DNA of 7,298 bases. Source: Bacillota bacterium (GTDB taxonomy: Bacteria; Bacillota; Desulfotomaculia; Desulfotomaculales; JAJYZD01). Positions 1-5,037 of this stretch are shown here, in pieces; the stretch's first letter is position 1, and each line of letters begins with the position of its first letter. Below the pieces are notes generated by a model that did no database searches, had not been told where the DNA came from, and worked only from the letters and a program-made list of their open reading frames with translations. The stretch lies in NCBI GenBank assembly GCA_021800315.1, contig JAJYZD010000196.1, forward strand, positions 1 through 7,298, written 5' to 3'. The translations under genes were made by a program, and so were the position numbers.

Positions 1-20
1 GATGAAAGGAGGTGTTACCC

Positions 21-158
21 GTGCACCCATGTCTGACTACCATCCTTCTGGAGAATAGTCAAACCCTCACGCTTATAGAAACTGAAGTTCGTTTTGCGCC
101 CATCACGTTTCTTTATGAAATCAACCCGGACTGTGCAATTACCCATCAACGACGTTAG
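21..158 (+). CDS. Possible small ORF (45 aa), unknown function
   Basis: This GTG-started frame encodes 45 residues (beginning MHPCLTTILLENSQ, ending ITHQRR) and is the only candidate gene on the plus strand. Its support is a near-perfect Shine-Dalgarno sequence, AAAGGAGGTG at 5-14, with 8 nt between GGAGG and the GTG. Against it, the sequence has no recognisable domain, no signal peptide and no transmembrane segment, and the opposite strand is also open over the same bases. It would be transcribed towards coaE, against every other gene in the window. An ATG at 2 in another frame uses the same purine run as its own codons and ends after 18 codons. I cannot assign a function; it may be a chance ORF. 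Confidence 0.25.
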   Translation: MHPCLTTILLENSQTLTLIETEVRFAPITFLYEINPDCAITHQRR

Positions 159-160
159 GC

Positions 161-183
161 ACCTGACAGGTCTCTGCTGAGAC
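161..183. repeat. Two overlapping short inverted repeats
   Basis: Bases 161-171 read ACCTG-A-CAGGT, a perfect 5+5 dyad with one central base. Overlapping it by two bases, 170-183 reads GTCTC-TGCT-GAGAC, a perfect 5-bp stem with a 4-nt loop. Neither is followed by a T-run in either direction, so they do not look like terminators. They could be a protein-binding dyad or chance; no matching copy was seen elsewhere in the window. Confidence 0.35.
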
Positions 184-192
184 AAGACACTT

Positions 193-285
193 TCATCCAA
201 GAATTGCTTCTGTGTAATTATCCCAACACATAACTAAATCAAAGAAGGCGAGCCAACAACTGCTTTCGGTCGTCCCTGACGACAT
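193..285 (-). CDS. Possible small ORF (30 aa), unknown function
   Basis: An ATG at 285 opens a 30-residue frame (beginning MSSGTTESSCWLAFF, ending in TEAILG) closed by TGA at 193. It is preceded by AAGGAG with four bases to the ATG, a convincing ribosome-binding site. The peptide is mildly hydrophobic in the middle (WLAFFDLVMCW) and matches no family I know. The inverted repeat at 269-283 lies directly over the start codon and first codons. A six-codon ORF (MERFKE) with its own ATG ends just before this start. It may be a real microprotein, a leader peptide or debris. Confidence 0.22.
   Translation of the reverse strand: MSSGTTESSCWLAFFDLVMCWDNYTEAILG
217..225 (-). promoter_or_regulatory. 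Weak candidate extended -10 promoter element, leftward
   Basis: Read on the minus strand, this is TGGGATAAT: a TGn extension followed by GATAAT, five of six matches to the sigma-A -10 consensus. No acceptable -35 hexamer stands 17 bases upstream. It would start transcription leftward near 210, into the open frame ending at 15. The surrounding DNA is AT-rich, so a chance match is quite possible. Confidence 0.18.
269..283. repeat. Inverted repeat (6-bp stem, 3-nt loop)
   Basis: The sequence GTCGTC-CCT-GACGAC is a perfect 6+6 inverted repeat. On the plus strand it is followed by ATTTTACT, so it could act as a weak terminator for rightward transcription. On the minus strand it covers the ATG of the 30-residue ORF at 193-285, where it could occlude initiation. 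Both readings are inference from the structure. Confidence 0.35.
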
Positions 286-308
286 TTTACTCCTTAAACC
301 TTTCCATT

Positions 309-407
309 TCAATCCCTGTCGTGAATCTTTTTCATATCTGCCTCGATCGCCTGCCGACCCCTGGGGAAGGAACACCGGGACAGCCCGGTAACTCCCCGAA
401 GCGACAT
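309..407 (-). CDS. Possible small ORF directly after coaE (32 aa)
   Basis: The ATG at 407 follows the coaE stop codon with no intervening base and in the same frame, so one stop codon separates the two. The frame encodes 32 residues and ends in a polar, helix-prone stretch (GRQAIEADMKKIHDRD). No free Shine-Dalgarno exists; GGTGA touches the ATG. It could be translated by coupling to coaE, be an alternative coaE C-terminal tail reached by read-through, or be non-coding 3' sequence. The C-terminal stretch faintly recalls helices of IS256-type transposases, but it is far too short to call. Confidence 0.2.
   Translation of the reverse strand: MSLRGVTGLSRCSFPRGRQAIEADMKKIHDRD
363..397 (-). terminator. 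Weak hairpin downstream of coaE
   Basis: A perfect 6-bp stem (ACCGGG / CCCGGT, 374-379 with 384-389, loop ACAG) sits inside an outer 5-bp pairing (GGGGA 363-367 with TCCCC 393-397). The internal loop between them is asymmetric. It begins 10 nt after the coaE stop, where a terminator would be expected. No T-run follows on the minus strand, so it is not a canonical Rho-independent terminator. It may instead stabilise the mRNA 3' end. Confidence 0.35.
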
Positions 408-1010
408 TCACCGTGCCCGGCCGGTACGCAGAGCCGCGAAGACTTGGCCTACCTGCTTTTCCGTCTCCTCCAGGGAGCCGTCGTTGTCGATCACGTAATC
501 GGCGAACTTCAGTTTCTCCTCCAAAGACAACTGGGCCTTGACCCGCTTTGCGGCATCTTCCTCCGTCAGGCCCCGTCCCAGAAGACGCTCCAACTGGATG
601 TCCGGGGAGGCGTAAACCACGACCACCTTCTCCACCATCCGCCGGGCCAGGTCCTCCGTCAAGAGCGGGATGTCCTTGATGATGAGGGCCCGGGGTTCCC
701 GTGCCAGGATGGCGGCCGTCAGGTCCCGTTCGGCCCGGGCTACGGCCGGATGGACGATCCGGTTCAAAAGGGCCAGGGAGGCGGGGTCGTCGAAGACGAT
801 CCGGCCCAGCCTGGCCCGGTCGATGGTCCGGTCGGGATTTAAGATCCCCTCCCCGAACCGCTCCGTCAACTCCCGCCAGGCCGGGGAGGGAGGCGCTATC
901 GCCTCGTGGCCCAGCCGGTCGAAGTCGATGACGTGGGCCCCCAGTCCGGCGAACATCGCGGCCACCGTGCTTTTGCCAGTCCCGATCTGGCCGGTCAGAC
1001 CAGCTATCAC
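408..1010 (-). CDS. coaE: Dephospho-CoA kinase
   Basis: This is the last enzyme of coenzyme A synthesis; it phosphorylates the 3'-OH of dephospho-CoA ribose with ATP in the cytoplasm. The protein is about 200 residues, normal for the family. It shows the N-terminal P-loop GLTGQIGTGKS (residues 4-14), the DFD acidic motif with a following H (29-35), an HP motif near 87, DIPLL near 113-117, and the C-terminal ADYVIDNDGS stretch (170-179). The lid reads ERLLGRGLTEEDA, apparently one residue shorter than the usual R-D/N-G form. I chose the GTG at 1010: GGGAG lies 9 nt before it, and the protein then begins M-I-A-G-L-T-G like its relatives. The in-frame ATG at 1019 directly abuts that Shine-Dalgarno and is less likely on spacing. 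A strong terminator lies immediately upstream, so expression needs read-through or a promoter inside the end of rpoN. Confidence 0.95.
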   Translation of the reverse strand: MIAGLTGQIGTGKSTVAAMFAGLGAHVIDFDRLGHEAIAPPSPAWRELTERFGEGILNPDRTIDRARLGRIVFDDPASLALLNRIVHPAVARAERDLTAAILAREPRALIIKDIPLLTEDLARRMVEKVVVVYASPDIQLERLLGRGLTEEDAAKRVKAQLSLEEKLKFADYVIDNDGSLEETEKQVGQVFAALRTGRAR

Positions 1011-1025
1011 AGTCACCATCTCCCG

Positions 1026-1058
1026 AAAAAAAAGGGGCCGGACAAGCTGGTCCGCCCC
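1026..1058 (-). terminator. Rho-independent terminator between rpoN and coaE
   Basis: On the minus strand GGGGC plus GGAC pair with GTCC plus GCCCC (1050-1058 with 1034-1043, one bulged base at 1039). The loop is 6 nt and a run of eight T follows (1026-1033). This is a textbook intrinsic terminator starting 11 nt after the rpoN stop. The T-run ends directly before CGGGAG, which is the ribosome-binding site of coaE, so terminator and coaE leader are contiguous. Confidence 0.9.
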
Positions 1059-1069
1059 GTTGGTCCCGG

Positions 1070-2467
1070 TTAATACCTCTTGCGTCTCGCGGCGGCGGGA
1101 ATGCCCAGTTCATCCCGGTACTTGGCTATGGTGCGGCGGGAAACCTTGATCCCCTGGCGGAGAAACATCTCCACCAGCCGCTGGTCCTTGAGCGGGTCCT
1201 TCTGATCCTCGGCGGCGACGAATTCCTGGAGGCGGCACTTGATGCTCCCGGCGGAAGTAACCGTTCCGTCGGAGTTGTTCAACCCGGGCGAGAAGAAATA
1301 CTTCATCTCGAAAACGCCCAGCGGCGTCTGAACGTACTTGTTGGCCGTAGCCCGGCTCACCGTGGACTCGTGGAGTCCCAGGTTCCCGGCCACCTTCCTG
1401 AGGTTCAGGGGCTTCAAGTAGCGTACCCCGTAGTCGAGGAAATCACGCTGCAACTCCACCAGGCATTCCGTCACCCGGTAAAGGGTGACTTTACGCTGCT
1501 CGATGCTGCGGATGAGCCAACTGGCCGCGTTGAGCCTGGATTCCAGGTACCGCCTCGTCTGGGGATCCTCGCTGGACCGGCCGAGCAGCGAGCGGTAGGA
1601 ACGGCTGATGGTCAGCCTGGGCGTCGCCGCGTCATTGATGATGATTACGTAATCGCCGCCCGTTTTTTCCAGCACCACGTCCGGAACGATGTACCTGGTC
1701 TCGCCGGCGCTGGAAAAGTTGCAGGCCGGTTTGGGATTGAGTTTCTTGATCAGGTCGGCGGCCTTCTGCACCTCCTGCACCGTCACCGCCAGACGGCGGG
1801 CTATCCGGTTGAGCTTGCCTCCGGCCAGGTCCTCCAGGTGGTTTTGAATGATCCGGCGGACCAGGGGATCGGCCGGACCCAACTGCTCCAACTGGTTCAA
1901 CAGGCACTCCTTGAGGTCGCGCGCGCCGACACCGGCGGGGTCGAAGCCCTGCACGATGGACAGAGCCTGCCTGACCTGCGCTTCCTCCACGTGCAGGCTG
2001 GCGCAGACCTCCTCCACGGCGCAGCACAGGTAGCCATGCTCGTCGAGGTTGCCGATCAGGTAGGCGCCGATCCTTTTCACCGTGCCCCGGCACGAACTCA
2101 TGTCGAGTTGAAGGAGCAGGTGCTCCGCCAGGGTGGGCGCCCTGCTCACGAAGTTCTCGTAGCCGGTGTCCCGCACCGGATCCCGGTTCACCCGCGACGA
2201 ATCAGGGTCGGAGTCGCCGTAATCGGCAAAATAGGCTTCCCAGTCGGTTTCCGGTTCCTTTTCGCCCGCCGCTGGTTCCGAAGCCGTTTCCTCCGGCTGT
2301 TCTCCGGAGTCCTCCCGCATCTCCAAAAACGGGTTTTCCAACAATTCCTGCTCCACGTACTGGGACAGTTCAAGAGAGGAAAGTTGCAGCACGGTTATGG
2401 CCTGGCGCAACTCCGGGGTCATCACCAGTTTCTGGGTCTGTTCCAGCTTTAGCCCGTATCCTATCAC
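1070..2467 (-). CDS. rpoN: RNA polymerase sigma-54 factor RpoN (SigL)
   Basis: This alternative sigma factor directs RNA polymerase to -24/-12 promoters and needs an ATP-hydrolysing enhancer-binding activator. None is encoded in this window. The 465-residue protein is full length. It has the glutamine/leucine-rich activator-interacting region I (about 1-50, KLEQTQKLVMTPELRQAI), an acidic linker (about 54-100), and the core-binding domain with DEHGYL (142-147) and GFDPAGVGARDLKECL (about 174-189). A DNA-binding helix-turn-helix follows (LHESTVSRATANKYV, 365-379), then the RpoN box SRRTIAKYRDELGIP (443-457) and a short basic end. I prefer the GTG at 2467, which lies 9 nt after a G-rich GGTGGGGGG and gives the family-like start MIGYGLKLEQ. 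The in-frame TTG at 2476 touches that purine run. A small stem-loop covers part of the ribosome-binding site. The gene ends at a strong terminator. Confidence 0.97.
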   Translation of the reverse strand: MIGYGLKLEQTQKLVMTPELRQAITVLQLSSLELSQYVEQELLENPFLEMREDSGEQPEETASEPAAGEKEPETDWEAYFADYGDSDPDSSRVNRDPVRDTGYENFVSRAPTLAEHLLLQLDMSSCRGTVKRIGAYLIGNLDEHGYLCCAVEEVCASLHVEEAQVRQALSIVQGFDPAGVGARDLKECLLNQLEQLGPADPLVRRIIQNHLEDLAGGKLNRIARRLAVTVQEVQKAADLIKKLNPKPACNFSSAGETRYIVPDVVLEKTGGDYVIIINDAATPRLTISRSYRSLLGRSSEDPQTRRYLESRLNAASWLIRSIEQRKVTLYRVTECLVELQRDFLDYGVRYLKPLNLRKVAGNLGLHESTVSRATANKYVQTPLGVFEMKYFFSPGLNNSDGTVTSAGSIKCRLQEFVAAEDQKDPLKDQRLVEMFLRQGIKVSRRTIAKYRDELGIPAAARRKRY

Positions 2468-2481
2468 AAGGATCAACCCCC

Positions 2482-2497
2482 CACCGGGAAAGCGGTG
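2482..2497 (-). promoter_or_regulatory. Stem-loop over the rpoN ribosome-binding site
   Basis: On the minus strand CACCG pairs with CGGTG across a 6-nt loop (CTTTCC). The 3' arm CGGTG runs directly into GGGGGG, so the stem takes up the 5' half of the purine-rich ribosome-binding site of rpoN. Folding could reduce rpoN translation. The stem is only 5 bp and its regulatory role is inference. Confidence 0.3.
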
Positions 2498-2512
2498 TAG
2501 ACTAGAAATTCG

Positions 2513-2526
2513 CCGCGCGGCCGCGG
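2513..2526. repeat. Short GC-rich inverted repeat in the whiA-rpoN gap
   Basis: CCGCG-CGGC-CGCGG forms a 5-bp stem with a 4-nt loop, about 45 nt upstream of the rpoN start. The rest of the 150-nt gap contains a run of six T on the minus strand (2574-2579 region) flanked only by a 3-4-bp pairing. I see no convincing whiA terminator and no clear sigma-A or sigma-54 promoter. Confidence 0.3.
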
Positions 2527-2617
2527 ATTTCCTGCCCGCCTTCTCCCTACAGGATATTCGGCACCGCAGGCAAAAAAGCCCGTTACACCCTGTTTTTCGG
2601 CGTGGGAATCAACCCCG

Positions 2618-3577
2618 TCACCCTCCATTCGCCCCGGACGGGCTTTTGCCCAGTTGACCGGCCAGTTGCGTCAGGCGCCTCAACCGGTGGTTTACGGCGG
2701 ACTTGGATAGTTTCGGCTCCATCATTTCCCCCAGTTCCTGCAAACTGGCGCCGGGGTTTTCCACCCTTAATACGGCGACGGCCCGCAACGCGGGTGGCAG
2801 CCTGACCAGACCGAGGAATTCGTCCAGCCGGCCGATGCTCCCCAACTGACGCAGACCCGCCTCCACCGTCCGGTTGAGGTTGGCGGTCTCGCAATTCACC
2901 TGGCGGTTGACGTCCCCTTTCACTCCCCTGAGCACCCGCGCGTTTTCGAACTCCAGGAAACCGACGAACGCGCCGGCCAACTTCAAAAAAGCGGCGATGG
3001 ATTCGCTTTCCTTGAGGTAGACCACGTGGCGCCCTTTGCGCGGGAAGATCAAGGCCTTGAGACCAAACCGCCGCATCAGGGCGGCCACCTCCCCGGCTTT
3101 TTTGGCGGCGTTCGTGACGATTTCCAGGTGGTAATCCCCGGACGGGCTGCTGACCGAGCCGGCGGCCAGAAAGGCCCCCCGCAGGTAGGCCCGGCGGCAG
3201 CAATCGCGCCCGGTAAACCGGGACGAACCGGTCCGGGCCAGCCGGCCCGAACGGTCCAGAAGTCCCAGACCGGCCAGTTCCAGGCGGGTGGGCCGGGACA
3301 GGGGCAGACGGACCCGGTAGAGATTGGTTTTGTGGAGGCGCGCCCCCTTGTTGACCGACACCTCGGCGGACAGGCCGGCACATTCCTTGAAAAGGGTGAA
3401 GGTTTTCCTGGCGACCGCCGCCCCGGGGGTGGCCACGCACAGTAAAAGCCGCCTGTCGGCGCCGATCTCCAGGCGGCCCGCCAGCCGCACCAGGGCGGCC
3501 AGTTCAGCATTGCGGCAGCAGGCGGCCGTACTGACCACGCGGGCCAGTTCGCTCTTGGTCGAGGTTGAAAAGGACAT
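2618..3577 (-). CDS. whiA: WhiA, DNA-binding regulator of sporulation/cell division
   Basis: WhiA is a DNA-binding protein related to LAGLIDADG homing endonucleases that has lost nuclease activity. In Streptomyces it is needed for sporulation septation, and in Bacillus (YvcL) it affects cell division and chromosome segregation. The 319-residue protein is typical in length. It has the N-terminal LAGLIDADG-like half with YLRGAFLAAGSV (131-142) and YHLEI (149-153). The conserved VNCETANLNRTV stretch lies at 227-238, and the C-terminal helix-turn-helix (LQELGEMMEPKLSKSAVNHRLRRL) at about 279-302. The ATG at 3577 is chosen because the longer upstream frame is non-homologous sequence; GAGAGGGG stands 6 nt before this ATG. 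The gene follows yvcK as in Bacillus, but 127 nt away. The HPr-like crh gene that follows whiA in Bacillus is absent, and rpoN is next instead. Confidence 0.97.
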   Translation of the reverse strand: MSFSTSTKSELARVVSTAACCRNAELAALVRLAGRLEIGADRRLLLCVATPGAAVARKTFTLFKECAGLSAEVSVNKGARLHKTNLYRVRLPLSRPTRLELAGLGLLDRSGRLARTGSSRFTGRDCCRRAYLRGAFLAAGSVSSPSGDYHLEIVTNAAKKAGEVAALMRRFGLKALIFPRKGRHVVYLKESESIAAFLKLAGAFVGFLEFENARVLRGVKGDVNRQVNCETANLNRTVEAGLRQLGSIGRLDEFLGLVRLPPALRAVAVLRVENPGASLQELGEMMEPKLSKSAVNHRLRRLTQLAGQLGKSPSGANGG

Positions 3578-3620
3578 ATTGCGCCCCTCTCTTTCGGGCC
3601 GGTACGAACCGCTCCTTAAG

Positions 3621-3647
3621 CTGTCCCCTGCCGGAAAGGCCGGACAG
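3621..3647 (-). promoter_or_regulatory. Stem-loop in the whiA leader
   Basis: CTGTCC (3621-3626) pairs with GGACAG (3642-3647), and inside it GCC (3630-3632) pairs with GGC (3638-3640) around a 5-nt loop, giving about 9 paired bases with a small asymmetric bulge. It ends about 44 nt before the whiA ATG. No T-run follows on the minus strand, so it is not a typical terminator. It may be an attenuation, processing or mRNA-stability element between yvcK and whiA. Confidence 0.35.
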
Positions 3648-3659
3648 TGGTACAAGCCC

Positions 3660-3705
3660 GGCCGGCCCAACCACGGGCGGCACAAACGGGCCGGCCCTTT
3701 GGGCC
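3660..3705. repeat. GC palindromes at the yvcK end, incl. repeated GGCCGGCCC
   Basis: The 9-mer GGCCGGCCC occurs twice, at 3660-3668 and 3689-3697, so the self-complementary octamer GGCCGGCC appears twice 29 nt apart. The second copy extends to the 10-bp palindrome GGGCCGGCCC (3688-3697). This overlaps a hairpin GGCCC-TTT-GGGCC (3693-3705) that includes part of the yvcK stop codon. The overlapping arms make alternative folds possible. Only a short T-triplet follows on the minus strand, so termination is uncertain. Binding by a regulator is possible but unproven. Confidence 0.4.
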
Positions 3706-5021
3706 TAGCGGGCGACGTTCCGGAGCAGTTCCTTGATTCTCTTTTCCAGCCGGAAGGGAATGAGGCCGATCCTCCGGGCGCTGACCACCAACTCCAGCAC
3801 GGCCCGTCCCAGAAGTTCCGGGTCATGCCGCAAAAGATCCCCCTCCCGCAAAAGGCGGGTGCCGACCACCCGCGCGCCCAGCGCCTCCAGGTCGACGGTA
3901 TCCACCCGCACCGGCTCCGCCCCCTCTTCGCGGTAGCGCTCCAGGACCTTTTCCGGGGCGCGCTGCTGGTTCACCAGCAGGCAGTCCACCTTTACCGGGG
4001 CGTGGGCCAGGATGGCCCGGTAATGGTCCGCCGCCGAATACCCGGCCGTCTCGCCGGGCTGGGTCATCACGTTCACTACATATATTTTGATCCCCGCAGC
4101 CTGGTTTATAGCCTCGGGAATACCTTCCACCAGGAGGTTGGGGATGACGCTGGTGTACAGGCTGCCCGGGCCCAGCACCACCGCGTCGGCATCCCGGATG
4201 GCCGCCAGCACTTCCGCCGGCGGCCGGCAGGGCGCCGGCAACAGGAACACCCGCTCCACCGGCAGGGGGCTCCTGGTAATGTGGCACTGGCCCTTGAGGA
4301 TGCCGCCGTCGGCCAGAACGGCGCCCAGGGCCACGTTGGCCAGGGTAACCGGCAGGACCCGGCCCCTTACGGCCAACACCTTGGACAGGCCCTGCACGGC
4401 CGCGAAAAAGTCGCCGGTCACCTCGGTCAGCGCCGCCAGCATCAGGTTGCCCAGGCTGTGCCCGGCTAACTCCCCGCTCCCGAATCGGTATTGGAGAACT
4501 TCCTCCATCAAACTTTCCTTGTCCGCCAGTGCTATGAGGCAATTCCGGATATCCCCGGGGGGCAGGATACCGAGGTCCTCGCGCAACCGGCCGGAACTGC
4601 CGCCGTCGTCGGCCACCGACACCACCGCCGTGATGTTGGCGGTGTACGCCTTGAGGCCCCGCAAGAGCACGGAAAGGCCGGTTCCCCCGCCTATGACCAC
4701 GATGCGGGGACCACGCTTCAGGTAACGCCGGGCGAAGACGATGTCCACCAGGCGGCTTTGCTCCTCGGGCAGGAGCACCGCCACCACCGACCGGAAGGCC
4801 CGGTACAGACCGGTCAGCAACAGGGCGAAACCGGCCAGGGCCAGGACGGACCCGGCCCCGAACCACTCCAGGCTGTGACGGTTGGGACCTAAAACGGCCG
4901 CGCCGATCTGGGCGTTCAGGAACAGGGAACCCGCCTCAAAAAGCAACATTAACCCCGCCAGGGCCAGAGCCAGCCATCTCTTCACCCGCAGGCCGGGGTA
5001 GAGCCACTTGATAATCTTCAA
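3705..5021 (-). CDS. yvcK: YvcK/GlmR gluconeogenesis and cell-wall regulator, membrane-anchored form
   Basis: YvcK (GlmR) belongs to the CofD/UPF0052 family. In Bacillus it binds UDP-GlcNAc, is needed for growth on gluconeogenic carbon and stimulates GlmS, which makes glucosamine-6-phosphate from fructose-6-phosphate. The catalytic-type fold is clear: GGGTG (111-115), VADDGGSSGRLR (136-147), PPGDIRN (154-160), GHSLGNLML and GPGSLYTSV. At 438 residues it is about 120 longer than the Bacillus protein. The extra N-terminus carries two hydrophobic helices (about 15-36 and 54-73) before the soluble domain, so it is probably membrane-anchored. The start is unusual: the frame opens with TTG at 5021, and the nearby ATGs (5035 and 5029) are out of frame and stop with a TGA overlapping this TTG. 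A one-base change in the preceding GGGAAA would put ATG 5029 in frame. It lies 16 nt after rapZ. Confidence 0.96.
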   Translation of the reverse strand: MKIIKWLYPGLRVKRWLALALAGLMLLFEAGSLFLNAQIGAAVLGPNRHSLEWFGAGSVLALAGFALLLTGLYRAFRSVVAVLLPEEQSRLVDIVFARRYLKRGPRIVVIGGGTGLSVLLRGLKAYTANITAVVSVADDGGSSGRLREDLGILPPGDIRNCLIALADKESLMEEVLQYRFGSGELAGHSLGNLMLAALTEVTGDFFAAVQGLSKVLAVRGRVLPVTLANVALGAVLADGGILKGQCHITRSPLPVERVFLLPAPCRPPAEVLAAIRDADAVVLGPGSLYTSVIPNLLVEGIPEAINQAAGIKIYVVNVMTQPGETAGYSAADHYRAILAHAPVKVDCLLVNQQRAPEKVLERYREEGAEPVRVDTVDLEALGARVVGTRLLREGDLLRHDPELLGRAVLELVVSARRIGLIPFRLEKRIKELLRNVAR

Positions 5022-5035
5022 TTTCCCATTCCCAT
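5018..5035 (-). promoter_or_regulatory. Tiny out-of-frame ORF overlapping the yvcK start
   Basis: After the rapZ stop the minus strand reads GAGG, then ATG GGA ATG GGA AAT TGA. The second ATG (5029) is 6 nt after GAGG, the best-placed initiator here, but it encodes only M-G-N before a TGA at 5018-5020. That TGA overlaps the yvcK TTG (5019-5021) as TTGA. This arrangement could allow terminating ribosomes to restart at TTG, or may reflect a one-base error or mutation. Confidence 0.35.
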
Positions 5036-5037
5036 CC

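Larger units (their letters stand above)
1..308. other. Low-GC region without a recognisable gene
   Basis: This stretch is about 45% G+C by hand count over 1-300, clearly below the neighbouring genes, and no reading frame in it resembles a family I know. The longest open frame is on the minus strand from a TTG at 200 to a TAA at 15. It encodes about 61 residues with a charged C-terminal half (RVDFIKKRDGRKTNFSFYKR), but no ribosome-binding site stands in front of its TTG or of its internal ATG at 145. Short ORFs on both strands and three small inverted repeats are listed separately. The composition shift and frame-broken, coding-like fragments would fit remnants of a transferred or decayed gene. 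That is inference; nothing here identifies the source. Confidence 0.5.

Noticed and set aside
305..325. CRISPR-repeat-like string TTTCAATCCCTG
   Set aside because: It resembles the end of common Firmicutes repeats, but there is only one copy and no spacer periodicity.
193..1113. 306-residue open frame on the minus strand over coaE
   Set aside because: It is an out-of-frame shadow of coaE: low-complexity G/R/P-rich sequence from GC-rich codons, and it crosses the terminator.
1370..2452. 360-residue open frame on the plus strand over rpoN
   Set aside because: It is the antisense shadow of a convincing RpoN and has no family resemblance.
2560..2600. T-run at the end of whiA as a Rho-independent terminator
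   Set aside because: The six T form the loop of a 3-4-bp pairing and do not follow a stable stem.
2583..2617. Nine-codon TTG ORF right after the whiA stop, preceded by GGAGGG
   Set aside because: The purine run is the end of whiA itself, and the peptide is too short and unsupported to call.
2740..2760. Possible sigma-54 -24/-12 promoter (GG...GC) on the minus strand inside whiA
   Set aside because: The spacing between GG and GC is 9 rather than the required 10, and it lies within coding sequence.
3578..3826. N-terminal extension of WhiA to 402 residues
   Set aside because: The added sequence overlaps the yvcK 3' end, has no family similarity, and a well-spaced ribosome-binding site precedes ATG 3577.
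3324..4469. 381-residue plus-strand frame spanning whiA and yvcK
   Set aside because: It runs antisense across two well-supported genes and their gap; its H/R/Q/G-rich composition is typical of reverse-strand GC shadow.
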